64,000 nt of DNA from Verrucomicrobiota bacterium (lineage in GTDB: Bacteria; Verrucomicrobiota; Verrucomicrobiia; Opitutales; Opitutaceae), in NCBI GenBank assembly GCA_023426435.1, contig JAFAAS010000187.1:9158-73157 (forward strand), read 5' to 3'. Position 1 is the stretch's first letter; every line of letters begins with the position of its first letter. The translations under genes and the position numbers were made by a program. Under the pieces are notes generated by a model. It had not been told where the DNA came from and did not search any database. It worked only from the letters and a program-made list of their open reading frames with translations. Below, piece by piece: positions 1 through 8,443 of the stretch.

Positions 1-488
1 TCGCAGGAGCAGCCGCAAACGCAGCCGGCAACGCCGCGGCGAACGCCGCCCAGGCCGCGAACAATGCTGCTGCCAACGCCGCCAGTGCCGCGGGCAACGC
101 CGCCGCCAACGCTTCCGCCGCTGCCAACAACGCTGCCTCCGTTGCCGCCAATGTAGGTGACATCGCCGCCAATGTCGCCGCGAACGCCGCAAACGCCGCA
201 GCCAATGCTTCCCAAGCCGCGGGCAATGCCGCGCAAGCTGCCCAAGCCGTCGCGGGCAACGCGGCCAACGCCGCCAACAACGCAGCCTCCGTCGCCGGCA
301 ATGCCGCCTCGGTTGCACAAAACGTCGCAGGAGCAGCCGCAAACGCAGCCGGCAACGCCGCGGCGAACGCCGCCCAGGCCGCGAACAATGCTGCTGCCAA
401 CGCCGCCAGTGCTGCAGGCAACGCCGCCGCCAACGCTTCCGCCGCCGCGAATAACGCTGCCTCCGTTGCCGCGAACGTAGGCGATGTC
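1..488 (+). repeat. 324-bp in-frame direct repeat inside the Ala-rich gene
   Basis: Bases 1-88 are identical to 325-412, and similarity continues with substitutions and a small in-frame indel to about 165/488. The period is 108 codons, so the duplication keeps the reading frame. It may extend upstream of the window. Confidence 0.8.
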
Positions 489-3101
489 GCCGCGAACGCC
501 GCAAACGCCGCGAACAATGCTTCTCAAGCGGCAGCGAATGCGTCCCAAGCTGCCGGCAACGCAGCCCAAGCCGCCCAGACGGTTGCCGGTAACGCTGCCA
601 GCGCCGCCAACAACGCCTCACAGGCCGCAGCTCACGCGGCAGGCGCGGCCGGAAATGCGGCCGCGAACGCCGCCGGATCCGCCGCTCAAGCCGCTCAGAA
701 CGCCTCCCAAGCTGCCAAGGGGGCCGCCAATGCAGCTACCGTCGCCCAAAATGTCGCCTCCGCCGCGGGCAACGCCGCCGCCAACGTCGCAGGCAATGCC
801 GCCGCCAACGCGCAGAACGCCGCCCAGTCCGCGGCCAACGTCGCTGGCAACGCCGCTTCCGCCGCGGGGAACGCAGCGCAAGCCGCCAACGTGGCCAGCG
901 TCGCCGGAAACGCCGCCGGCGCCGCGCAAGCCGCCGTCAATGCCGCCGACGCTGCAGGCAACGCGGCCAACGCTGCATCGGCCGCCTCCCAGATTGCCGG
1001 CAATGCCGCTCAAGCCGCGGGCAAAGCCGTCCAATCCGCCGCCAACGCCGCCCAAAACATCGCCGCAAACGCCAGCGAAGCCGCTGCGAGCGCTGCAGGT
1101 AACGCTGCTCAAATCGCGAAGACCGCCGGAAACGCCGCCGAAGCCGCGAGCGGCGCCGCCAAAGCCGCTGCGACCGCTGCCGGCAATGCCGCGAACGCCG
1201 CATCGAAAGCCGCCAACAACGCTTCTCAGGTCGCCGGCAATGTTGCCAATGCTGCTTCCGTCGCGGCCGGCAAGGCGGTCGAGGCGGCCGGCAACGCCGC
1301 CAATGCCGCCTCCGCCGCCGCTCAATCCGCCAACGAAGCCGCCCAAGCCGCCGCAAACGCGGCCGGAAGCGTCGCGGCCAACGCCGCCGCATCCGCCGGC
1401 AACGCCGCCCAATCCGTCTCCGCTGCCGCCAAGGCAGGCGACGTTGCCGCCAGCGTAGCCGACGCCGCGAAGGCCGCCGCCAATGCCGCGCAAGCCGCCG
1501 AGGGCGCAGCCAAAGCAGCCGCCGCCGCAGCCGATTCCGCCGCCACGGTTGCGGGCAACGCCGCTCAATCCGCTGGAAAGGTGAGCGACGCCGCGGCAAG
1601 CGTCGCCAACAACGCCGCCTCCGCCGCCAGCGCCGCCGCGAAATCTGCGTCCGTCGCCGCCAAGTCCGCCGCCAACGCCACTCAGGCTGCCAGCGGCGCC
1701 GGCGCTGCAGTCACGGCCGTCAGCGGACAAGCCGAGGCCGTCGCCTCCGCCGCCGGCGATGCCGCCGCCAACGCCGCTCAAGCCGCGAGCGCCGCCGCCG
1801 ATTCGGCCGCTCAAGCCGCCAACGCCGCCGCCGAAACCGCCAAGGTCGTCGCCAGCGTTGCAGGCGACGCCGTCAAGTCCGCCTCCGCCGGCAGCACGAC
1901 CGCAAGCAAGGTGGCCGATACCGTCGCCACCACGCTCGCCGCATCGGTCGACACCGCCGCAAAATCCGCTTCGCAATCTTCCCAAAGCGCCGCGTCTGCC
2001 GCCAACTCCGCCGCACAAACCGTCGCCCAAACCACGTCCGCAACCGCCGCCAACGCCGCACCCGCCACCAGCGTCAACGCCGCCACGACCTCCGCTCAAA
2101 GTGCCGGCGAAGCGTCGAAGTCCGCCTCCAAATCCGCGGCGTCTGCTGCTTCCAACGTCGCAGCATCGCTCACCGCGCCAAAACCGGTCGCAGCACCTGC
2201 ACCGGTCCCTGCTCCCGCGCCGATCCCCGCCGCGCCAGCCGCCACTCCCGTCGTGTCAACTCCGCCGCCGAGCACGCCCGCGCCAACCCCGGCCCCGTCA
2301 ATCGCGCCCGCCGCGCCCACCCCGGTTGCAGTCACCGCCCCCGCTCCCGCCCCTGCCGCCACGCCATCACCCGCTCCCGCTCCGAGTCCGACCCCCGCTG
2401 CGACACCCACGACTCCCGCGCCGCGCACCGAAGTCGCCGTGGCCAAACCCATGGCCGCGCCAACACCCGCCGCCGCGCCGGTTGCAGCGCCCGCTCCTTC
2501 CACTCCCGAACCGTCGCCTGCGAGCGTCCCCATGTCCCCCGATCTGCTCGCCAGCACCCCCAGTCCAGCCACGCCCAGCACCGAAATCCCAGCCGCTCCC
2601 GATCTCTCCTCCACTTCGTCGGCCAGCGCGCCGACCAGTCGCGCATTGATGACCGACTCCGCTCCAACCGCCACACCCGAAGTCGCCGCGGCCATCATGC
2701 TTCCGCCGGTTCGCGAAATTCGCGAGGTCGACGCCGCGCGTCTCAAGGCCGTGCTCTTCCAACTGCGGGTCGGCCTCGACGCCACCAGCCGTTCACTCGT
2801 CTCCGCCCAGCGCGTCGTGCGCCACGAGGTCCAACGCGACGAACGTCCCCAGTTCGACGCCGCCTTCGTCCAGGTTCGCATGCGCGAGGTTGCTCTGCGC
2901 AACAGCATCGCCGCCGCCAGCGAAGCCTCCCCCGAGAAAGCTTCGGAAGCTCAGGCCAAGGTCGCCGCCGACTACGAGGCCTACGCTCGCGCCCTGACGG
3001 TCGCCCATTCGTTGTTGCAGTCTTCGCGCGGCGCACTCGCCACCGCGAGCACGCCCGCCGCCGGCTTCGGCAACGAATCCCTCCGCCGCCCCGCCGAATA
3101 A
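3..3101 (+). CDS. Giant alanine-rich repeat protein, 5' end outside window
   Basis: The frame is open from the first codon of the window to a TAA at 3099-3101, so the gene begins upstream and only its last ~1030 residues are seen. About 720 residues are Ala with Asn, Gln, Ser, Gly and Val, in 7- to 11-residue modules such as GNAAQAA, ANAASAA and NNAASVA. This should form long amphipathic Ala-rich helix or coiled coil. Charge (K, E, D) rises gradually towards 1.4-2.1 kb. A Pro/Ala/Thr linker (about 2.18-2.69 kb) follows, then a ~130-residue normal-composition helical C-terminal domain starting near LPPVREIREVD. The first 88 bases recur exactly 324 bp (108 codons) downstream, which indicates recent internal duplication. 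No enzyme motif is visible. It could be a structural, surface or chromosome-associated protein; the function is unknown. The ATG at 891 is internal. Confidence 0.75.
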   Translation, partial: AGAAANAAGNAAANAAQAANNAAANAASAAGNAAANASAAANNAASVAANVGDIAANVAANAANAAANASQAAGNAAQAAQAVAGNAANAANNAASVAGNAASVAQNVAGAAANAAGNAAANAAQAANNAAANAASAAGNAAANASAAANNAASVAANVGDVAANAANAANNASQAAANASQAAGNAAQAAQTVAGNAASAANNASQAAAHAAGAAGNAAANAAGSAAQAAQNASQAAKGAANAATVAQNVASAAGNAAANVAGNAAANAQNAAQSAANVAGNAASAAGNAAQAANVASVAGNAAGAAQAAVNAADAAGNAANAASAASQIAGNAAQAAGKAVQSAANAAQNIAANASEAAASAAGNAAQIAKTAGNAAEAASGAAKAAATAAGNAANAASKAANNASQVAGNVANAASVAAGKAVEAAGNAANAASAAAQSANEAAQAAANAAGSVAANAAASAGNAAQSVSAAAKAGDVAASVADAAKAAANAAQAAEGAAKAAAAAADSAATVAGNAAQSAGKVSDAAASVANNAASAASAAAKSASVAAKSAANATQAASGAGAAVTAVSGQAEAVASAAGDAAANAAQAASAAADSAAQAANAAAETAKVVASVAGDAVKSASAGSTTASKVADTVATTLAASVDTAAKSASQSSQSAASAANSAAQTVAQTTSATAANAAPATSVNAATTSAQSAGEASKSASKSAASAASNVAASLTAPKPVAAPAPVPAPAPIPAAPAATPVVSTPPPSTPAPTPAPSIAPAAPTPVAVTAPAPAPAATPSPAPAPSPTPAATPTTPAPRTEVAVAKPMAAPTPAAAPVAAPAPSTPEPSPASVPMSPDLLASTPSPATPSTEIPAAPDLSSTSSASAPTSRALMTDSAPTATPEVAAAIMLPPVREIREVDAARLKAVLFQLRVGLDATSRSLVSAQRVVRHEVQRDERPQFDAAFVQVRMREVALRNSIAAASEASPEKASEAQAKVAADYEAYARALTVAHSLLQSSRGALATASTPAAGFGNESLRRPAE

Positions 3102-3126
3102 ACCGTCCGATCGCCTTCCGTTGGAG

Positions 3127-3149
3127 GCGCGGTGCCCCCACCGCGCTTT
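3127..3149 (+). terminator. Hairpin after the Ala-rich gene
   Basis: A perfect 8-bp stem GCGCGGTG/CACCGCGC with a CCCC loop is followed by TTT, 25 bp after the Ala-rich gene stop. It is a plausible but weak Rho-independent terminator, and it could also be another dispersed palindrome. Confidence 0.45.
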
Positions 3150-3196
3150 CTCCCGCGCGGATTGCACCCGACGCCAACCCGCGCTCTTTTCGCGCG

Positions 3197-3673
3197 ATGA
3201 AAAAATCGCCCTGGCTGCCGCTCGGCTTGTTCCTGCTGCTCGCGTTTCTCGCCGCCGGCATCGGCGGGCTCGCGACCAACTCGAGCGTCGAAACGTGGTA
3301 TCCCACGCTCGCCAAACCGTCCTGGAATCCTCCGCGTTGGGTGTTTGGCCCGGTTTGGACGCTTCTCTACATCGCGATGGCCGTCGCCGCGTGGCGCGTC
3401 TGGCGCCTCGGCTCGGCCACGGGCGCGCGCACCACGTTCCGCCTCTACGGCGCCCAACTCGCGCTCAACGCCCTTTGGTCGATCTTCTTCTTCGGCCTCC
3501 GCTCCCCACTGCTCGCCCTCATCGACATCGCCGTGCTCTGGCTCGTCCTGATCCGCATTCTCGCCCGCTTCCGCGAAGCCGATCGCATCGCCACCTGGCT
3601 CTGGATCCCTTACGTGCTGTGGGTCAGCTTCGCCTTCCTGCTCAACGCCGCAATCTGGGAACTCAACCGCTGA
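3197..3673 (+). CDS. tspO: TspO/MBR family protein (tryptophan-rich sensory protein)
   Basis: 158 residues, the usual size for bacterial TspO, with five hydrophobic segments. The family signature is present around residues 34-57: WYPTLAKPSWNPP, then FGPVWTLLY. The conserved second-half Trp and Asn positions (LNALWSIFFFGLRSP) are also there. Known members bind porphyrins or cholesterol-like ligands in the cytoplasmic or outer membrane and take part in tetrapyrrole and stress regulation. The start ATG follows the Ala-rich gene by 95 bp. No carotenoid or tetrapyrrole genes are adjacent, so the local role is unclear. Confidence 0.92.
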   Translation: MKKSPWLPLGLFLLLAFLAAGIGGLATNSSVETWYPTLAKPSWNPPRWVFGPVWTLLYIAMAVAAWRVWRLGSATGARTTFRLYGAQLALNALWSIFFFGLRSPLLALIDIAVLWLVLIRILARFREADRIATWLWIPYVLWVSFAFLLNAAIWELNR

Positions 3674-3690
3674 CGCGAGCTTTCAACGGG

Positions 3691-4959
3691 ATGACCGCGC
3701 GCCCGGTCTCGGCATTTGCTGAGCCACTCGGCATCCGCGAACCTTTCCCTGTGTTACCCCGCCCCGCGCTGTTGATCCGTGTTCTTGGTTTTTCGGCCGC
3801 TACTCTGTCCTCCCTCCTCGCCGAAGAAAAACCTGCGACCGCCGCCCTCGAAGCCGTCGTCCTCCCCACCGTTCAATACGCGCACGAAGACATCTGGAAC
3901 CATACCCCTTCGGGAGCTCCGCTCGCCCTCGCAGCCACCGACCGAATCGCACCGGAACAGCGGCTCGATCTCCTCGTCATCGCCCGCCGCTACCAGCGCG
4001 ACCCTGAAGGTCGCGCCCGCCTCACCTACCGATTCACCCTGCACTCCCCCAACGGAGAAACAACGCAATCCGCCCCCGAGCTCCTCTTGGGCGATCAAAT
4101 TCCCGCTGCGGAGGGAGCCCTGATTTTTCCGCGCGAAATCGTTTCGTTCCACACCAGCCTCTCGGACCCCGACGGCGAATACCAACTGGTCTTCGAGATC
4201 CGGGACCACATCAGCGGCCGCACCCTCGAGCAACGGATCACCCTCTGCGTCGACGATTCGAACGCTCCTCTTCCGCTCCCCCGCGACTTCAACCCGTCCG
4301 AATTTCTCTCGCGCTACTACACCGCTCCTCAACCGCGGTTCGCCCTGGCCGCCGTCACCGCGTTCAGCCGTCCTCCCGCGCGTATCCACAAAGCCGATTC
4401 AGTCGGCACGATTCTCGGATTTTACGAGCAGATCCTCGCCGACAATCCTTGGCTGATCCCTCAATTCACCGCCCGCTTGATTGAAACATCCGACGCCCGC
4501 GAGCGTCGGCTGCTCACCCTGATTCTCGCGTTCGCTCACCCCGACGACCGCTCTTTGGGCGAGCTGTCCGTCTTCCAGCGTCAAGCGCTCGCTGTCGCAC
4601 GGCGCGAGCCGTTGCCAACTCCCAGCTCCCAACCTCGCACCGGCGGACAACTTGATGTCTTGTGGGGACGCTTCTTCGCGAGCGGACGCTTCGCTCCGAT
4701 CCTGGATTTGGTCTCCATCGCAGAGTCCTACGCTTCCTCCGCCACGAACGTCGCCCACCTGAAACAAAGCGGAAAACAACCCGACAATGCCCTCGCTCTC
4801 GAAGCCACCCTTCACGAGATGGCAGCGTGGTCTCTCGGCAGCAACGCCCACCAACCTTTAGTCCGCGCCTACCTGTCCTACCTCCAAGCTTCCGATCGCT
4901 CTTCTGCCACAGCCAAAGCCGTTGCGCAAAAAGCGCTCAATTGGAAACCCGCGAAATAA
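3691..4959 (+). CDS. Hypothetical protein, probably exported
   Basis: About 420 residues. I do not recognise the family. The frame is open further upstream but there overlaps tspO, so the first ATG after tspO (3691) is used. A GTG at 3751 would give an N-terminus (RPALLIRVLGFSAATLSSLLA) that looks more like a signal peptide. The middle holds a beta-rich stretch (residues ~90-200, YRFTLHSPNGETT and the following strands) reminiscent of an Ig-like fold, followed by a helical C-terminal half. No catalytic motif is seen. It sits 17 bp after tspO on the same strand and 32 bp before the yjbQ-like gene, so co-transcription is possible. Confidence 0.55.
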   Translation: MTARPVSAFAEPLGIREPFPVLPRPALLIRVLGFSAATLSSLLAEEKPATAALEAVVLPTVQYAHEDIWNHTPSGAPLALAATDRIAPEQRLDLLVIARRYQRDPEGRARLTYRFTLHSPNGETTQSAPELLLGDQIPAAEGALIFPREIVSFHTSLSDPDGEYQLVFEIRDHISGRTLEQRITLCVDDSNAPLPLPRDFNPSEFLSRYYTAPQPRFALAAVTAFSRPPARIHKADSVGTILGFYEQILADNPWLIPQFTARLIETSDARERRLLTLILAFAHPDDRSLGELSVFQRQALAVARREPLPTPSSQPRTGGQLDVLWGRFFASGRFAPILDLVSIAESYASSATNVAHLKQSGKQPDNALALEATLHEMAAWSLGSNAHQPLVRAYLSYLQASDRSSATAKAVAQKALNWKPAK

Positions 4960-4991
4960 GCCCGACTCGCCCCAACATTCCCCACCACTCC

Positions 4992-5407
<416 letters not shown>

Positions 5408-5411
<4 letters not shown>

Positions 5412-6064
5412 ACCGGCACGTTCCTCCCGACACCCTCGCCGCCGCTCGCACGATCTTCGCCTTCCTCTCGGCCGCCGACCCGCTGCCGGTGCAGCCATGC
5501 GATGCCGTGATCGGTTTCGGCACGTTCGATCTCACCCTCGCCGCCTTCTGCGGCGAACTCCACACCCGCGGCCTCGTCCGGCGCATCATCCTCACCGGCG
5601 GAATCGGAGCCGGCACCGCCGATCTCGGCCGCCCGGAAGCCGACGCCTGGCGCAACGAAATCCTCCGCACGCATCCGACCATCGATCCGAGCGCCATCAT
5701 CGCCGAAAACCGCTCCACCAACACGTCCGAGAACATTGAATTCACCGCCGACCTGCTCGCCCGCGAGTTCCCCGACTTCGCTTTCGGCCGCGGCCTGCAA
5801 ACCGCGTTGATCGTCGCCTCCCCGTCGCGAATGCGTCGCGTCGCCCTCACCCTTCAAAAACGCCAGCCCGCTCTCCGCTTCCACCGCGCGCTCCCCTCCG
5901 CCGATTTCGACCGCGAATACGCGCTGCACGAGAGCAAGGGCATTCCCTATCTCACCCATCTCGCCGGCGAAATCGATCGTATCCGCGATTATCCTACACG
6001 CGGATGGATCGCCGCCGAACCGCTGCCGCCCGAAGTGCAGGCCGCTCGCGAAAAATTGAACTGA
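5408..6064 (+). CDS. DUF218 / YdcF-like family protein
   Basis: 218 residues. The start ATG overlaps the yjbQ stop (ATGA). DUF218 features are an N-terminal DAVIGFGTFD strand-loop, LTGGIGAGT near residue 65, the E-x-x-S-T-N-T-S-E-N segment near residues 100-112, and IVASPSRMRRVALTLQK near residues 137-153. The family includes E. coli YdcF and the envelope protein SanA/ElyC, with a Rossmann-like fold. This copy lacks an obvious membrane anchor and so resembles cytosolic YdcF. The substrate is unknown. Confidence 0.82.
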
Positions 6065-6071
6065 CGCCTCC

Positions 6072-7739
6072 TTACTCCGTCGCGCCCGTTTTCCGCCGCG
6101 ACTTCTCCGCCCCCAAGGTCAGCGCTCCATACGCGAGCATCGCCGCGATCGCACTGGCGATGACGAACCAATCGCCGTGCTCGACATAGAAGCTGTTGCG
6201 CCCCGCCCAGCGCCCGTCGCGCGTCACGTCGACCGTCTGCGTTCCGCGAAAATAGATGCTGCCCGCATCGTTCAACACCGTCGCGCGCACCGTGCCGAAC
6301 TCGTCGATCCATCCGCTCCACCCGCCATTGCCGCAACGCAGCACCGGCCGGCGCGTTTCCACCGCGCGCAACACCGCATGCGCCGCATGCTGATGCGCCG
6401 CGCCGCCTTCGCCATACCAGGCATTGTTCGTCAACACCGCCAGCACATCGCTGCCCGCCAGCGTGCTGTAACGCGCCAGCGTCGGAAAAATGTCTTCGTA
6501 GCAAATCAGCGGTCCCACCGTGATCGGTCCGTTCGGTGACGACAGAATGAGCGGCGAGGAATCTTCACCGGGAGAAAAGTCGTCGTCTCCCACCGGCACG
6601 ATTTTCGACAGCCACCCGAGCAGCGGCCGCAGCGGCACGTATTCGCCAAACGGCACCAGATGCCGCTTCGCATAATAATCCGTCTGCACGCCCGCCACCG
6701 GATCGACCACAAACGCGGCATTCAACCAGAGCTCGTTCGGCTGATCGTCGTTCTCCACTGCGATCGAGCCGATCAGCAGCGGCACCCTCGCGCGCCGAGC
6801 AAGCGTCTCCACGAAGGCCTGCATGTTCGTGTCGCCCTGCACCGCCCACGGCGTGCTCGCCTCCGGCCACAGGATCAAATCGGGTCCTGTCGCCGCCGCC
6901 GCCATCGTCGTCGATTGCAGCGTATCCAGAATCGAACGACCCGCCGCCGGATCCCACTTCAACGTTTGCGGAATGTAGGGCTGCACAAACGCCACCCGCG
7001 CCAGCGGCACCGCATAACGCCCGCGCTGAAACGTCTCCTGAACATGGATGCTCACGCACGCCATCAACATGAACAGCGCGAGCAGAAACTCCGGCCTCCG
7101 AAAATTCCACCCGCCCTGCCCCGAAAACAAACTGTGCGTCATCGCCGAGAACCCGATGTTCATCGCCACGAGGACGAACGAAATTCCCCACGCGCCCGTG
7201 TAGGACGCGATCTGCAGCACGCTCGATCGCTCCCACTGGCTCACCGAGAGCGGCAGCCACGGAAACCCGGTCAGAAACCAGGTGCGCGTCCACTCGATCA
7301 GCACCCACAACCCCGCCAGTCCGACCATCGTCGCCATGCGCGTGAACGCCGGGCGCTCGTGCGTGCGCGGCATCGCCCACCAAGCCGCCAAAAACCACCC
7401 GCCCACCCATACCCCGACGATCGGTCCAAGCAGCAGCAGGCCCGCCCAGGTCACGTGGTGCAACCAGGCCAGCATGATCGTCCATGCCACCGCTTGCGCC
7501 CCGAGCAGCGTCGCCGCGTAAAGTTTGAATCCAGGTTTCCGATACGCCCACAGCACGCCCGGCACGAGCATCGCATACGCGAACTCCGGGGTCTTGAACG
7601 GCGGAAACGACAGCACCGTCAGCACCACCGTCGACACGAACACCGCGAGCGCCGCCAACCGGTGCCCGAAACGATCGAAAATCGACGGCTTCGGCGCGTA
7701 GGGATCGACGTAGGGAATGGAGGCAGACGAATCGCTCAC
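6072..7739 (-). CDS. lnt: Apolipoprotein N-acyltransferase
   Basis: Transfers the third acyl chain onto diacylated lipoproteins in the inner membrane, so it marks a diderm envelope. An N-terminal multi-spanning region (about residues 20-210) precedes a nitrilase-type periplasmic domain. The catalytic triad is visible: Glu in LILWPEAS, Lys in YYAKRHLVPFGEYVP and Cys in GPLICYEDIFP. A last transmembrane helix follows near the C-terminus. I place the start at the GTG at 7739, because the longer in-frame start at 7775 would translate a dispersed REP palindrome (7744-7767). About 555 residues. Downstream of secA and the RAYT gene on the same strand. Confidence 0.93.
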   Translation of the reverse strand: MSDSSASIPYVDPYAPKPSIFDRFGHRLAALAVFVSTVVLTVLSFPPFKTPEFAYAMLVPGVLWAYRKPGFKLYAATLLGAQAVAWTIMLAWLHHVTWAGLLLLGPIVGVWVGGWFLAAWWAMPRTHERPAFTRMATMVGLAGLWVLIEWTRTWFLTGFPWLPLSVSQWERSSVLQIASYTGAWGISFVLVAMNIGFSAMTHSLFSGQGGWNFRRPEFLLALFMLMACVSIHVQETFQRGRYAVPLARVAFVQPYIPQTLKWDPAAGRSILDTLQSTTMAAAATGPDLILWPEASTPWAVQGDTNMQAFVETLARRARVPLLIGSIAVENDDQPNELWLNAAFVVDPVAGVQTDYYAKRHLVPFGEYVPLRPLLGWLSKIVPVGDDDFSPGEDSSPLILSSPNGPITVGPLICYEDIFPTLARYSTLAGSDVLAVLTNNAWYGEGGAAHQHAAHAVLRAVETRRPVLRCGNGGWSGWIDEFGTVRATVLNDAGSIYFRGTQTVDVTRDGRWAGRNSFYVEHGDWFVIASAIAAMLAYGALTLGAEKSRRKTGATE

Positions 7740-7743
7740 CGGA

Positions 7744-7830
7744 TGTAGGAGCCTGCTTGCAGGCGATTTTTGCACATACGAAAGGCTACAGGTATTCGAA
7801 TGACCTGATCGCCTGCAAGCAGGGTCCTAC
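7744..7830. repeat. REP pair 1 (between RAYT and lnt)
   Basis: Copy 7744-7767 (TGTAGGAGCCTGCTTGCAGG core, ending CGAT) and its inverted copy 7807-7830 face each other across 39 bp. Each copy is itself a short palindrome (GCCTGCTTGCAGGC). It lies immediately 3' of the RAYT gene. Confidence 0.92.
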
Positions 7831-7832
7831 CT

Positions 7833-8357
7833 TCAAACCAGCCATTCCGGAGCCGGTCGGTCCGCATCGAGCATCTCCTTGAACCACTCCCAGTCGTTGT
7901 CACGGCAACGAAACCACGGCCATGATTCAGCCCGCTTGCACAATCCCGCGCGATAAGGATTGAAAAAAATGTAGAGGAACAGCGAAAGCCGCTCGTCGTC
8001 CGGCCGAACGCGACGATCGAAGAAATCCCGTTCCCACCGAAGCCTCGGATCGAACGTTTGAAGTATCCCCTTCGTTTTCGCCTTCAACCGGGCGACCGCT
8101 TGGCCGAGCGCCAATCTCTCTCCAAGCACGACCAAAAGATGGAGATGATCGGGCATAATAACCGCGCAACGCACTCGCCAGGTGGCGTCCAGCTCCATCC
8201 GCTGCCCCTCCTCCATTACCGCAGCTGCAACCGCCGAAGCGGTGAGCCCGGGACACCGCCCGTCGGTGCAAACAGTCAGAAAATACTCCGCTTTCGCTAC
8301 CGACACGCGTCCGCGTCGTAGCGCTTCGCGTCCTCTTTCGGGATAAGCTGCCTGCAT
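7833..8357 (-). CDS. REP-associated tyrosine transposase (RAYT), Y1/HUH family
   Basis: 174 residues. The IS200/IS605-like Y1 transposase fold shows the HUH-type metal-binding motif MPDHLHLL (His71 and His73) and the RAYT C-terminal signature FLYIFFNPYRAGL with candidate nucleophile Tyr129. An upstream WERDFFDRRVRPDDE matches the equivalent conserved region of RAYTs. RAYTs are single-copy domesticated transposases that recognise REP palindromes in their host genome. REP pairs flank this gene on both sides, and matching copies occur elsewhere in the window. The start is set at the ATG at 8357, because the longer frame would run through the REP at 8357-8424. Confidence 0.9.
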   Translation of the reverse strand: MQAAYPERGREALRRGRVSVAKAEYFLTVCTDGRCPGLTASAVAAAVMEEGQRMELDATWRVRCAVIMPDHLHLLVVLGERLALGQAVARLKAKTKGILQTFDPRLRWERDFFDRRVRPDDERLSLFLYIFFNPYRAGLCKRAESWPWFRCRDNDWEWFKEMLDADRPAPEWLV

Positions 8358-8424
8358 GTAGGAGCCCGCTTGCGGGCGATCTAACTCATCGAACGCCCCC
8401 ATCGCCTGCAAGCAGGCTCCTACA
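8357..8424. repeat. REP pair 2 (between secA and RAYT)
   Basis: Copy 8357-8380 (a GCCCGCTTGCGGGC variant with compensated stem changes) and inverted copy 8401-8424 (GCCTGCAAGCAGGC) lie 20 bp apart. The outermost T of the first copy is the complement of the A of the RAYT ATG. The secA stop lies 19 bp beyond the second copy. Confidence 0.92.
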
Positions 8425-8443
8425 GCTCACCTCGCCGCCTGGT

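Noticed and set aside
891..893. ATG at 891 as the start of the Ala-rich gene
   Set aside because: The same frame is open without a stop back to base 3 with the same repeat modules, so this Met is internal.
618..2099. Glycine-rich minus-strand open frame opposite the Ala-rich repeats
   Set aside because: Reverse complement of GCC/GCN codons automatically gives GGC-rich open frames; the plus frame continues into a normal-composition C-terminal domain, so the minus frame is a shadow.
3121..3690. Long N-terminal extension of the unknown protein at 3691
   Set aside because: It overlaps tspO in another frame; the extension is Arg/His/Pro-rich shadow sequence.
7744..8424. REP pairs considered as a CRISPR array
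   Set aside because: Copies are inverted pairs of internally palindromic units, not evenly spaced direct repeats; no cas genes are present.
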